Notes: a model not told the origin generated them from the letters alone. DNA of 64,000 nucleotides from Lachnospiraceae bacterium (GCA_004556655.1 SFGF01000001.1:86692-150691), one strand, 5' to 3'. Positions 47,821 through 55,725 are shown, counted from the first letter of the stretch. Numbers and translations: made by a program.

Positions 47821-48246
47821 TTATTCCCAGTCTTTATTCTCAGACATTTTCAGCTTGTCTTCTCTCTCGTATAACTGATTCAGCTTCTTCAGATTGCCAT
47901 AATACTTCTTTACTTCACGGCGTCCCTTTGTATATCTTCTATTATAAACAAAATACGTGATTGCCATGTAAACAAGCATAAACACAATATACTTTACCAG
48001 TACGGATGTCAGCAGTTCCTGAATATCCATTGCATTCAGGCTCTCCATCAACTGGTTCATGGAATAAATGCCCCATGTCACGAGAATCAGCGCAAAGCCA
48101 ATCGTTCCTGACACAAAGCTTCCAAGCATACGCAGCGAAACATAATCTTTCCTTGCATACTGTGTCATTGGCTTGCATTCTTTTCCCTCATCGGTGTCAA
48201 ACATCGCCATTTTTATCATATGATGTAAACGTTCTTCGTTAACCAT
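47821..48246 (-). CDS. Small two-helix membrane protein of unknown function
   Basis: The 141-residue protein has two membrane helices (about residues 42-62 and 82-102), a charged N-terminus and a basic, coiled-coil-like tail (GRREVKKYYGNLKKLNQL). The ATG at 48246 follows AGGAAGG by about 7 bases. An upstream in-frame start at 48270 would contain this site. It is the first gene after the promoter at 48351-48378 and so heads the cda-glmM transcript. No function is assigned. Confidence 0.75.
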   Translation of the reverse strand: MVNEERLHHMIKMAMFDTDEGKECKPMTQYARKDYVSLRMLGSFVSGTIGFALILVTWGIYSMNQLMESLNAMDIQELLTSVLVKYIVFMLVYMAITYFVYNRRYTKGRREVKKYYGNLKKLNQLYEREDKLKMSENKDWE

Positions 48247-48350
48247 ACAGTTTTCCTTCCTGTCTGTCACACAATGTACCTATATAAAATAAATCCATCT
48301 CATTTTCTAAAAAAGTACATTCTGCACGCAATTATGCATTCTTATTCATC

Positions 48351-48378
48351 ATTATAACACAGTAGGCGGTATTTTCAA
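48351..48378 (-). promoter_or_regulatory. Predicted promoter of the cda-glmM operon
   Basis: On the minus strand TTGAAA (48378-48373) and TATAAT (48356-48351) are 16 bases apart, and TGT just before the -10 makes it an extended type. It sits directly after the terminator at 48381-48450 and leaves an untranslated leader of about 100 bases before 48246. Confidence 0.65.
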
Positions 48379-48380
48379 AC

Positions 48381-48450
48381 AAAAAAAAGCAGATGCCACC
48401 TTTCTACGCTATTATATATAGAAATAACGTAGTTATGTGCCCTGCTTTTT
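48381..48450 (-). terminator. Terminator after the comF-yvyF transcript
   Basis: On the minus strand AAAAAGCAG pairs with CTGCTTTTT across a branched interior that holds a second stem (CGTTATT with AATAGCG), followed by a run of T bases. It stands about 50 bases after the YvyF-like stop codon. The 228-bp gap 48271-48498 holds only this terminator, the promoter at 48351-48378 and its leader. Confidence 0.65.
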
Positions 48451-48498
48451 ATAAATTCTATTCTTATTGTCAGATATGTGACATTCTGTTTCTGATTT

Positions 48499-48906
48499 TT
48501 ATCTCAGGAATCTCATCTTATCGCCTTCATCGCGCTCTCTGCTTGGTTTCTGCTGCATTGGACGTGGTCTGTCCAAAGCACTCTGCAGATTATTTGCCAT
48601 GGCAGCTTTACACTTATCGCAAAAGCGTCCGCTTGTGATCGGTCTGCCACAGTGTTCACACAACACACCATCTAAAGAAGCTTCTGAGAGAATCAATCTC
48701 TCCTCTCTCACCCACTGTTTGATCTGCTTCACCGAAACATCCATATCCTCTGCTACCTGACTGATGGATGCCTGCGGATGATCCTCAATATATACTTTTA
48801 CATCTTCAAACTTTTTTTCAAGTGCAGCCTTACATTCCGGGCAGAGTGGTGCGCCGCCCATATAGTTAAACAATCTTCCACAAGTCTTACAATTTCTTAC
48901 ATCCAT
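48499..48906 (-). CDS. YvyF-like flagellar-operon protein (TIGR03826 type)
   Basis: The 135-residue protein begins with a zinc-ribbon-like pair CKTCGRLF and LCPECKAAL. It has a helix-turn-helix-like region (ASISQVAEDMDVSVKQIKQW, residues 47-66) and a second zinc site CEHCGRPITSGRFCDKC near residue 85. This matches the YvyF family, which in Bacillus is encoded with comF and flagellar genes. It may bind DNA or a partner protein. AGGAGGAA precedes the ATG, 12 bases after the comF stop. Confidence 0.82.
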   Translation of the reverse strand: MDVRNCKTCGRLFNYMGGAPLCPECKAALEKKFEDVKVYIEDHPQASISQVAEDMDVSVKQIKQWVREERLILSEASLDGVLCEHCGRPITSGRFCDKCKAAMANNLQSALDRPRPMQQKPSRERDEGDKMRFLR

Positions 48907-48918
48907 AGTATATTCCTC

Positions 48919-49629
48919 CTAAAATCCTTCTCCTATACTGATACAGAGGAAATAAATCTCATCCACCCCTGCCTGCAAAAGTACCTCTGCCACTGCATCA
49001 ATCGTGCTTCCTGTCGTATAGATATCATCTACAATTAATATTTTTCTATATTTTACTATATTTGGCACTAACTGGAAAGCTTTTTTTAGATTTGCCTTTC
49101 GTTCGACATCATTTAATTCCTTTTGCGGTGTGGTATTCCGGATTCGTTTTACCATGTGCTTTTCCACCGGAAGATTCATTTTTTCTCCCAAAGCCAGTGC
49201 AAATACAGCTGCCTGATTATAGCCTCTTCCCTTTTCTTTCCAACGATACATAGGAACCGGTACAATTGCTTCGATCTGTTTTCTTCGGATCCAGTCTCCA
49301 TAAACACGCACAGCTTCCTTCGCATAAAAGACTGCATATTCGCGTTTATTGCTATATTTAAAACGGTACATGGACTGGCGGATTTCGCCCTGATAAACAA
49401 AAACCGCTTTTCCCTGGGAAAAATAGTGCTTTTTCTTCATGCAGTCTGTGCAGTATTCCCTCCTCTGGTTTTCCAATGGTTTGCCACATTTTTTGCAGGA
49501 CGGTTCCCCGATACAGACCACTTTCTTCCTGCAGTCTTCACAGGTATCTTTTCCAACATGTATCACCTCATCACAGACAGGGCATCTGGGAGGAAATACA
49601 ATGTTGAATAACCCCTCTTTTATTTTCAT
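48919..49629 (-). CDS. comF: ComF family phosphoribosyltransferase-like protein
   Basis: The 236-residue protein has an N-terminal zinc domain (CPVCDEV, CEDCRKK, CKKCGKPL, CTDC in residues 18-63) and a C-terminal PRT fold with the phosphate-binding loop ILIVDDIYTTGSTIDA near residue 197 and the companion VPVPMYRWKEKGRGYNQA near residue 124. ComF is needed for DNA uptake in competent bacteria and may act at the inner membrane on incoming DNA. It has normal length and is transcribed away from the ABC importer at 49835. Confidence 0.93.
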   Translation of the reverse strand: MKIKEGLFNIVFPPRCPVCDEVIHVGKDTCEDCRKKVVCIGEPSCKKCGKPLENQRREYCTDCMKKKHYFSQGKAVFVYQGEIRQSMYRFKYSNKREYAVFYAKEAVRVYGDWIRRKQIEAIVPVPMYRWKEKGRGYNQAAVFALALGEKMNLPVEKHMVKRIRNTTPQKELNDVERKANLKKAFQLVPNIVKYRKILIVDDIYTTGSTIDAVAEVLLQAGVDEIYFLCISIGEGF

Positions 49630-49685
49630 AAAATCCTTTCTAAAAATCTCTCCGTTTTCAATCCTAACACTTTTCCGTTCTGCAT

Positions 49686-49712
49686 ACTATAAAGGTTTTC
49701 TTAAGATTTCAA
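49686..49712 (-). promoter_or_regulatory. Candidate promoter for comF
   Basis: On the minus strand TTGAAA (49712-49707) and TATAGT (49691-49686) are 15 bases apart, shorter than ideal. It is about 57 bases before the comF start. Confidence 0.4.
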
Positions 49713-49742
49713 ATTATATTTACACTTTTTCTTAATTTGTGG

Positions 49743-49771
49743 TTGACGAATGTCCTATTTGTGATTATAAT
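49743..49771 (+). promoter_or_regulatory. Strong predicted promoter of the ABC_sub_bind importer
   Basis: TTGACG (49743-49748) and TATAAT (49766-49771) are spaced by exactly 17 bases, close to the sigma-A consensus. The leader to the ATG at 49835 is about 57 bases. Confidence 0.8.
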
Positions 49772-49790
49772 TCAATCATCAAAAGCGTTG

Positions 49791-49804
49791 ACACTTTAAA
49801 GTGT
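49791..49804 (+). promoter_or_regulatory. Perfect 14-bp palindrome downstream of the promoter, possible operator
   Basis: ACACTTTAAAGTGT reads the same on both strands and lies about 13 bases past the expected transcription start. The position would suit a repressor. No regulator gene is adjacent. Confidence 0.45.
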
Positions 49805-49834
49805 TAAAGAAGCATGTTAATAAGGAGAATGAAT

Positions 49835-50881
49835 ATGAAAAAGATGAACAAAATACTCTCTGTCATGATGGCAGCTGCAATGACAGTTTCCATGACAGCA
49901 TGTGGAGGCGATACCGCCTCCGACAATACCTCTGCCGCTACCGATAATTCAGCCGCAACAGCAACAGAATCCACCGCAGCAGGCAACACCGACGGTCAGA
50001 AATATACAATTGGTATTTTACAGCAGTTAGAGCACCCTGCTCTTGACGCTGCTTCCCAGGGTTTTGAAGATGCATTAACAGAACTGCTTGGTGCAGACAA
50101 TGTAACATTTGACCTTCAAAACGCACAGGGCGAACAGGCAAACTGTGCTACTATTGCAAACAATTTTGTTGCCAGCAATTATGATTTAATCCTTGCAAAT
50201 GCAACCACTGCTTTACAGTGTTCCGCCGCTGCTACAAGCACGATCCCGATTCTCGGAACTTCTGTTACGGATTATGCAACTGCCCTTGAGATTGACGACT
50301 GGACAGGTTCTACCGGAAGAAATATCTCCGGAACTTCCGATCTTGCTCCTTTAGATGAGCAGGAAGCCATGATCAAAGAACTATTCCCGGATGCAAAAAC
50401 AGTCGGTATCCTTTACTGTTCCGCAGAGCCAAACTCCAAGTATCAGGCTACCCAGATTGAGGCTGCTTTAGATGCTGACGGTATTGCATACAAAGAATAT
50501 ACTGCTTCTGATTCCAATGATATTACATCTGTTGTACAGACTGCAGTTTCCGAAGTAGATGTTATTTACATTCCAACAGACAACACAATGGCAAACAACA
50601 CAGAAACCATCAACAACATCGCTCTTCCAGCAGGTATTCCAATCATTGCCGGTGAGGAAGGTATCTGTTCCGGATGTGGTGTTGCAACGCTTTCTATCAG
50701 CTACTATGATATTGGATACACAGCAGGTCAGATGGCTTATGATATCCTTGTAAACGGTGCTGATATCACAACGATGGAGATTAAGACTGCACCACAGGTA
50801 ACAAAAGAATACAATGCAGATATTTGTTCCCAGCTTGGAATCACACCTCCTGATGATTATGTTGCAATTGAAACAGAATAA
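49835..50881 (+). CDS. ABC importer substrate-binding lipoprotein (ABC_sub_bind/TrpX type)
   Basis: The 348-residue protein has a lipoprotein signal (ILSVMMAAAMTVSMTAC, lipidated Cys23) and a Ser/Thr/Ala-rich linker. A two-lobe periplasmic-binding fold follows, starting YTIGILQQLEHPALDAASQG, with AKTVGILYCSAEPNSKYQ near residue 187. This is the ABC_sub_bind family, whose known members include the tryptophan binding protein TrpX. I cannot predict the ligand. The ATG at 49835 has AAGGAG 7 bases ahead. An in-frame ATG at 49814 lies upstream of that site and is not used. Confidence 0.9.
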   Translation: MKKMNKILSVMMAAAMTVSMTACGGDTASDNTSAATDNSAATATESTAAGNTDGQKYTIGILQQLEHPALDAASQGFEDALTELLGADNVTFDLQNAQGEQANCATIANNFVASNYDLILANATTALQCSAAATSTIPILGTSVTDYATALEIDDWTGSTGRNISGTSDLAPLDEQEAMIKELFPDAKTVGILYCSAEPNSKYQATQIEAALDADGIAYKEYTASDSNDITSVVQTAVSEVDVIYIPTDNTMANNTETINNIALPAGIPIIAGEEGICSGCGVATLSISYYDIGYTAGQMAYDILVNGADITTMEIKTAPQVTKEYNADICSQLGITPPDDYVAIETE

Positions 50882-50940
50882 TCTTTCATCAATGCAACAA
50901 GTTAAAGCTTTAAATCGTTTTAGTATTATGTTATAATATG

Positions 50941-50979
50941 CCTGCGGTATTTCGTCTCAACAAATACCGCAGGTATTTT
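50941..50979 (+). terminator. Rho-independent-type hairpin between lipoprotein and permease genes
   Basis: CCTGCGGTATTT (50941-50952) and AAATACCGCAGG (50962-50973) form a perfect 12-bp stem with a 9-base loop, followed by TATTTTA. It probably stops part of the transcripts, so the lipoprotein is made in excess over the membrane parts. The rest of the 221-bp gap shows only a weak promoter-like stretch near 51010-51040. Confidence 0.7.
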
Positions 50980-51102
50980 ATGCTGTGGGTATTTTGTTCT
51001 GCAAGCAATTGATTTCATGAATATTGTTTTATATTTGTAGATGATTTTTGCACCAAATAGTTCCGCACAGGCATTTTATAAAAAAATAAGGAGAGATTTC
51101 TT

Positions 51103-52059
51103 ATGACGATGATGTTAACAACTTATTTAGCTTCCCTGAGCCCGCTGGCATTGCTCCGTTCCCTGCCGGGCGCATGCGCACAGGGACTCATCTGGGGACT
51201 CCTTGCACTTGGAGTCTACATTACTTACAAATTGTTGGATTTTGCCGATCTGACCGTTGACGGTTCCATGGCGACCGGAGGTGCAGTCGCCGTTATGCTG
51301 ATCCGCGCAGGCATGAACCCATGGCTTGCTCTTATCTTTGCTTTTCTTGCAGGAATGGCCGCCGGATTTATCACCGGAATGTTACATACCGCACTTGGGA
51401 TCCCGGGAATCCTTGCAAGTATCCTGACGCAGATTTCACTTTACTCTATCAACTTAAATATTCTCGGAAGTTCCAATCAGGCAGTCAGCGTTGACAAATA
51501 CAGCCTTGTTGTTTCACTCCGTTATATTTCGGACTCAACCGCAAGCAAAATCCGTATGTTTACGACCTGTATCCTCTTCTGCGTTGTACTCGTTGCCATT
51601 CTCTACTGGTATTTCGGAACAGAGCAGGGACATGCGATCCGTGCAACCGGCTGCAACCGGCAGATGGCAAGAGCGCAGGGAATCAACACTGATTTTCATA
51701 CCGTACTTGCACTGATGATCTCTAACGGTCTTGTAGGACTTTCCGGTGGACTTTACGCCCAATATCAGGGAGCAGCGGATGTCAATATGGGACGTGGTGC
51801 GATCGTTATCGGACTTGCTGCTGTTATCATTGGCGATGTCCTCTTCGGAAAAATGTGTGCCGGCAAAAAAATTGCTTTTGCTTACACACTGCTCTCCGTC
51901 ATTGCCGGAGCTATCCTGTACTACCTTGTTTTAAGTGTTGTTTTATGGTTGAAATTCCCATCCGACGACCTGAAATTATTCTCTGCAATTGTAGTAGCTA
52001 TCTTCCTTTCAATCCCGTATCTGAAAGCGAAATATAGCAGGAAAGGAGTGGCAAAATAA
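51103..52059 (+). CDS. ABC importer permease (TrpY-like)
   Basis: The 318-residue protein has about nine membrane helices. ACAQGLIWGLLALGVYITYKLL near the start and FADLTVDGSMATGGA are the landmarks of LivH-type permeases that pair with ABC_sub_bind proteins. GLSGGLYAQYQGAADVNMGRG near residue 207 holds the coupling region. AAGGAGAG lies ahead of the ATG. The stop overlaps the ATPase start (TAATG), so the two are co-translated. Confidence 0.92.
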   Translation: MTMMLTTYLASLSPLALLRSLPGACAQGLIWGLLALGVYITYKLLDFADLTVDGSMATGGAVAVMLIRAGMNPWLALIFAFLAGMAAGFITGMLHTALGIPGILASILTQISLYSINLNILGSSNQAVSVDKYSLVVSLRYISDSTASKIRMFTTCILFCVVLVAILYWYFGTEQGHAIRATGCNRQMARAQGINTDFHTVLALMISNGLVGLSGGLYAQYQGAADVNMGRGAIVIGLAAVIIGDVLFGKMCAGKKIAFAYTLLSVIAGAILYYLVLSVVLWLKFPSDDLKLFSAIVVAIFLSIPYLKAKYSRKGVAK

Positions 52060-52862
52060 TGGCTGAAATGTTAAAAATCGATCATATCTGCAAAACATTT
52101 AACGCTGGTACGATCAATGAAAAAATTGCTTTAAACGGAGTTGATCTGACATTAGAAGATGGCGATTTTGTCACTGTTATCGGTGGTAACGGTGCTGGAA
52201 AATCCACAACTTTAAACGCTGTCGCAGGTGTCTGGCCAGTGGATTCCGGTAAAATTTTTATTGGCGGTGATGATGTCACAAAATTATCCGAATACAAGCG
52301 TGCCAAATATTTAGGCCGTGTCTTCCAGGATCCTATGACCGGAACTGCAACCACCATGTCCATCGAGGAAAATATGGCAATTGCAGCCCGCCGTGGCAGA
52401 AAGCGTGGGTTAAGCTGGGGAATCACGAAAGCAGAACGTGACACCTACCGGGAAATGTTAAAAACATTGGATTTAGGTCTTGAAGATCGTCTCACCAGCA
52501 AAGTCGGACTGCTTTCCGGCGGACAGCGTCAGGCAATCACACTGTTGATGGCTTCCATCCAGAAACCAAAACTTTTACTGTTAGATGAACACACCGCTGC
52601 CCTTGATCCGAAAACGGCTGCAAAAGTACTTGAGATTTCCGACAAGATCATCTCCGACAATCATCTGACCGCTATGATGGTAACACACAATATGAAGGAT
52701 GCTATTGCGCACGGAAATCGCCTGATCATGATGCACGAAGGAAAAGTTATCTTAAATATTTCCGGCGAGGAAAAGAAGAAACTGACGGTTGAAGATTTGC
52801 TGCACCAATTTGAAAAAGTCAGCGGGCAGGAATTTGCAAACGACAAGGCCTTGTTGTCATAA
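52059..52862 (+). CDS. ABC importer ATPase (TrpZ-like)
   Basis: The 267-residue ATPase has Walker A GGNGAGKST near residue 43, signature LSGGQRQA near residue 147 and Walker B KLLLLDEHTAALD near residue 167, then the switch His in VTHNM. It powers the permease encoded just before. The TAA stop lies within the terminal motif ATAACCGGAGTTT of the repeat element that starts at 52859, so insertion may have trimmed or changed the original C-terminus and its terminator. Confidence 0.95.
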   Translation: MAEMLKIDHICKTFNAGTINEKIALNGVDLTLEDGDFVTVIGGNGAGKSTTLNAVAGVWPVDSGKIFIGGDDVTKLSEYKRAKYLGRVFQDPMTGTATTMSIEENMAIAARRGRKRGLSWGITKAERDTYREMLKTLDLGLEDRLTSKVGLLSGGQRQAITLLMASIQKPKLLLLDEHTAALDPKTAAKVLEISDKIISDNHLTAMMVTHNMKDAIAHGNRLIMMHEGKVILNISGEEKKKLTVEDLLHQFEKVSGQEFANDKALLS

Positions 52863-53288
52863 CCGGAGTTTAATTGACGTAGTGTCGCAGATTCTGTGGT
52901 GCTTTCTCAGGGCTTGAAGGGCAGATATAAGCGTCCTCTCGCAAGTCGTGATTTTATAGGTTTATGAAAAGAAAAACGGTACAGACGAAATATGATGTCT
53001 CCATGGCTCACGAAGGAAATCATATTTGTCTGCACCGTTTTTCTTTCATTTACGTTACGAATGACTTGTGAGAGGACGCTTATATCTGCCCAGTCAACGT
53101 TATGGATTGCACCACAGAATCTGCAATTTACGTTATGGAACTCACGGTTATGGGATGAGTGCCTATAAAGGAGGAAACGACTAAATACAGTCATTTTCAA
53201 TGTCTTGTGATTCACCGATCATAAAGGGCACTCCTCCCGGAGTTTAAGCTTTGATTACTGCCGCTTGCAACATGGATTGACGGATTTT
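52859..53288 (+). repeat. Repeat copy A, with a long nested inverted repeat
   Basis: The core 53127-53288 is about 92% identical by hand count to 63612-63773 and also matches 54603-54764 reversed. Before the core lies a large hairpin. GCAGATTCTGTGGTGC (52887-52902) pairs perfectly with 53109-53124. A 29-base arm (52919-52947) pairs with 53063-53091 with one mismatch. An inner arm near 52969-52996 pairs with 53019-53047, ending in CCGTTTTTC. The T-rich inner stem could stop transcription in both directions. A 102-codon frame here (52907-53215, minus) follows the repeat and is not called as a gene. Confidence 0.8.
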
Positions 53289-53332
53289 CACAATTAACAT
53301 AACCTGCGAAAATCCGTGTCACCACCTGTAAG

Positions 53333-54274
53333 CTACTCTTCTTTTTCACGCAGCTGTTTGCATATGGTCTCTGCATCATAATCCGGTGCATTTTTCTCTA
53401 TGACGTCATAGATCTGCCGGATTCGGGATACCGGTTCTTCTAACATGTCTGCTGTGGCTTCAGCGGTGTAGCCTTTTTGGAATATCTTTATAATGAGTTC
53501 AATCCTGCCTTCAATTCTGCCTTCGTTCCTGCCTTCGATTCTACCGACGGTCTTACCTTCGATGATGCCCTGTTCCCTTGATTCACGCAGGTCGTCCGCA
53601 AACAATTCTTTTAATGCCTCACACATATTCGATCCCTCCTTCAGTTTCTCCCAGTTTGCACGCATGACTGCATCTGCGAGTGCCTGATATAGCTTTGAGT
53701 TTTTGTTTTTACTGTATCTTTCTATAAAATTTTTGATCTCACTGCCCGCCTTAAGGTCATTCCTTAAATTGTTCAGCCAGTAGTTATGCTCCTTTGACAG
53801 CTTCGGGACTATGACAAGCTGTATCGGTATGGCATCCCCTACGAGGTAGTATATGCCGCTGTCTTCCTGTTCCACTGCCATCTTCCGGTCCTGTTCCAAT
53901 TTGCGGAGCATGTTCCTTGGATAATGGTAGCATACAAAGGTGATCGTCAGCTCGTCTGCCGGAATCATATCCACTGCCTCTGTATCTGATTTGTAAAGAC
54001 AGGCGTATGCATAGGTCTTGTAAAAATCATCAATGTCAAGGTCGTCTTCCGGTGATTTGTACTCTATGATATTATACTGCCGGAAAATCCTCCCGATATT
54101 CTTTCTGAGTTTTACGTGTTTTTTGTTTTTGACCAGAACATCGATCTGCATTGGTTTCTTTGAGATGAGATGCTCCGGATCAAATTCCAGATATTTTGCT
54201 TCGTCCCCGAACTCGATCTGCAGTGCAGCATCAAATGCCGGATGCCACTGGATCTTTTCATCGTTGGTGTTCAA
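53333..54274 (-). CDS. Rpn-family PD-(D/E)XK nuclease/putative transposase
   Basis: The 313-residue protein starts LNTNDEKIQWHPAFDAAL. The PD-(D/E)XK core shows MQIDVLVKNKK near residue 43 and the E-x-K site in YNIIEYKSPEDDLDIDDFYK near residue 70. The C-terminal region has Gly-spaced charged repeats (EGKTVGRIEGRNEGRIEG), usual in Rpn relatives, which promote RecA-independent recombination by cutting DNA. I place the start at a TTG (54274) because AGGAGG is 7 bases upstream. An ATG at 54352 gives 26 more residues with no such site. It is flanked by inverted repeats. Confidence 0.85.
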   Translation of the reverse strand: MNTNDEKIQWHPAFDAALQIEFGDEAKYLEFDPEHLISKKPMQIDVLVKNKKHVKLRKNIGRIFRQYNIIEYKSPEDDLDIDDFYKTYAYACLYKSDTEAVDMIPADELTITFVCYHYPRNMLRKLEQDRKMAVEQEDSGIYYLVGDAIPIQLVIVPKLSKEHNYWLNNLRNDLKAGSEIKNFIERYSKNKNSKLYQALADAVMRANWEKLKEGSNMCEALKELFADDLRESREQGIIEGKTVGRIEGRNEGRIEGRIELIIKIFQKGYTAEATADMLEEPVSRIRQIYDVIEKNAPDYDAETICKQLREKEE

Positions 54275-54514
54275 TCCTTTTCCTCCTTCTATGATAATAG
54301 AACATGTTGTTTTTTTCAATGCATAGGGTGGATTTTCTGCTGATTTTTTCACAGGCGGGTATGCAAAAAATATCAGTCAGATCAAATGCTTCCTGCATTG
54401 AATTGTTCATCAAAATGGAATCTCCTGCCGAGCCGGCACTGAATTTTGAGATCATATCCTCAACCTTATATCAGTTTTTGGATCTGCAAACAGAAACGTT
54501 GTAAGAATGATCAC

Positions 54515-54535
54515 GATTATGAAAATCTCATAATC
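54515..54535 (-). other. Leader hairpin upstream of the nuclease gene
   Basis: GATTATGA and TCATAATC pair over 8 bp with a 5-base loop, about 30 bases into the expected transcript. The untranslated leader from the promoter to 54274 is near 290 bases, long for such a gene. A small frame inside it (54258-54455) is not convincing. Confidence 0.45.
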
Positions 54536-54571
54536 ATAACTGTTATTTGTCTGCGACTTTGATGTAGGCTT

Positions 54572-54600
54572 AGTATAAAGCAATCTTAGAATTGTGTCAA
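54572..54600 (-). promoter_or_regulatory. Strong predicted promoter of the nuclease gene
   Basis: On the minus strand TTGACA (54600-54595) and TATACT (54577-54572) are 17 bases apart. The -35 box abuts the inner end of repeat copy B, so the repeat may affect expression. Confidence 0.75.
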
Positions 54601-54602
54601 TG

Positions 54603-54813
54603 AAAATCTGTCAATCCATGTTGCGAGTGGCAGAACCCAAAGATGAAACTCCGAGATGTGTGCCCTTTATCATTGGCGAATCTCAAGGCATTGAGAATGA
54701 CTGCATTTAGTCGACACCTCCTTTATAGGCACTCATCTCATAACCGTGGATTCCATAACGTAAATTGGCAGATTCTGTGGTGCAATTCATAGGGTAAATC
54801 AAACTCCGGTTAT
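54603..54813 (-). repeat. Repeat copy B, inverted relative to copies A and C
   Basis: Read on the minus strand it follows copy A's core: GGTTATGAGATGAGTGCC, then CTATAAAGGAGG, GATAAAGGGCAC and GGATTGACAGATTTT. GCAGATTCTGTGGTGC occurs at 54768-54783. It is more diverged than copies A and C and lacks the big internal hairpin. It lies directly upstream of the nuclease promoter. After its outer end, 54807-54829 restarts the core motif in plus orientation. Confidence 0.75.
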
Positions 54814-54894
54814 AGGATGAGTGCCTATTTGGTAGTGACAAAAATTAAGATATTCAATTCCTTGCAATCCGTCAGGCTTTGCATCGTGCATCAT

Positions 54895-55566
54895 CTAGTT
54901 TTTTATATATGCAGCTATCTCCTCTGCCATCTTTTCACGCGTTCGTTTTGTCGGATATCCACACGCCCCACATCCATCTTCGGATTCCATATGCCGATAG
55001 CAAAAACAGGATATGTCCATATTTCCTGTTACTTTCTGATAGTCTGCCACAATCTCACATATAACTGGAAAAAGTGTCTCGTCCATACTTCCGAGTGCAC
55101 AGATAATCTTTGTCTTTCTGCCCCACTGTTTCTCATAACACAAATTCCCGAAACCGAAACCGCCTGGTAATCCATATCAAGCATTCTGGCTGCCACAAAC
55201 CCATGCGCATCCAATGCTTTTTCCTCTGATGCATAGAAAGGATGTTCTGCTTCCGTCGTATTATTTCCGTAACCACAGGTGTGGAATCTCCAACAAATTC
55301 TATTTTTTTCTGTTTTTTCTCTTAATTCTCCTGTAGTCTGTTTCCCGGTCATCACAAAAAACTGCTATCCAAACCCAGTTTTCTTTGTCATTTTCCACCA
55401 CTTTCCAATATTCCGAACATACTTATAGTTCCAAATATGTCCCTTCAAGCCAGAATTCCAAGCCGCTTCCGCTCCAGTCGAACTGGAGGGTTCCGTCTTC
55501 TCGCCAAAATGTACGTCCTAATCTATGAATCTTTTCTTCCTGCCTTTTCAAGCTGTATTCTTTCAT
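54895..55566 (-). pseudogene. Decayed SGNH/CE2-type acetyl esterase
   Basis: On the minus strand an ATG at 55566 opens RLGRTFWREDGTLQFDWSG and GSGLEFWLEGTYLEL, the usual N-terminal domain of CE2 acetylxylan esterases, and then hits a TAA near 55435. Another frame continues with CGYGNNTTEAEHPFYASEEK, KALDAHGFVAARMLD and SVSGI (about 55355-55150), a SGNH block with the catalytic Ser region damaged. A third frame ends with KTKIICALGSMDETLFPVIC and TREKMAEEIAAYIKN (55143-54895), like the CE2 C-terminus. The remains code for about 224 residues, where about 350 are usual, so a central part is missing. The family call is from memory of motifs. Confidence 0.6.
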
Positions 55567-55725
55567 CACTTCCTACTCTCCTGCTGTCTTCAGATTTCCT
55601 GCATAGCCGCGCCTATGATTGCTGTATCATTTCCGCTCTTTGCCATACAAATTTTTGTGTTCTTTTGCACATTTTATCAACAATGGTAAGTTTCAATATA
55701 TTCTTTCTCCAGACTCCAAACCACA

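Larger units (their letters stand above)
52859..54813. mobile_element. Composite element: Rpn-like nuclease gene between inverted repeat arms
   Basis: A nuclease gene on the minus strand is enclosed by two copies of the same repeat in opposite orientation (52859-53288 and 54603-54813). The outer ends read ATAACCGGAGTTTAATT on the left and its near-complement AATCAAACTCCGGTTAT on the right. I could not identify a clear target-site duplication. A fragment GGATGAGTGCCTAT continues after the right end. The element interrupts the space after the importer ATPase gene. Active movement is inference. Confidence 0.55.

Noticed and set aside
52907..53215. 102-codon minus-strand frame inside repeat copy A
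   Set aside because: It runs through the paired arms of the hairpin, has no ribosome site, and its sequence follows the repeat structure, not a protein family.
53333..54274. Reading the Rpn-like protein as a classical DDE transposase
   Set aside because: The visible core is PD-(D/E)XK (ID and E-x-K), and no spaced DDE catalytic triad is seen.
54258..54455. 65-codon minus-strand frame in the nuclease leader
   Set aside because: It overlaps the nuclease start, shows no domain, and the leader is better explained by the promoter at 54572-54600.
52859..54829. CRISPR-like array from the repeated motifs
   Set aside because: The repeats are few, long, inverted and not evenly spaced with unique spacers. 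No cas genes are present.
54817..55170. 117-codon plus-strand frame beside copy B
   Set aside because: It lies opposite the esterase pieces, which make sense as protein in the minus direction.
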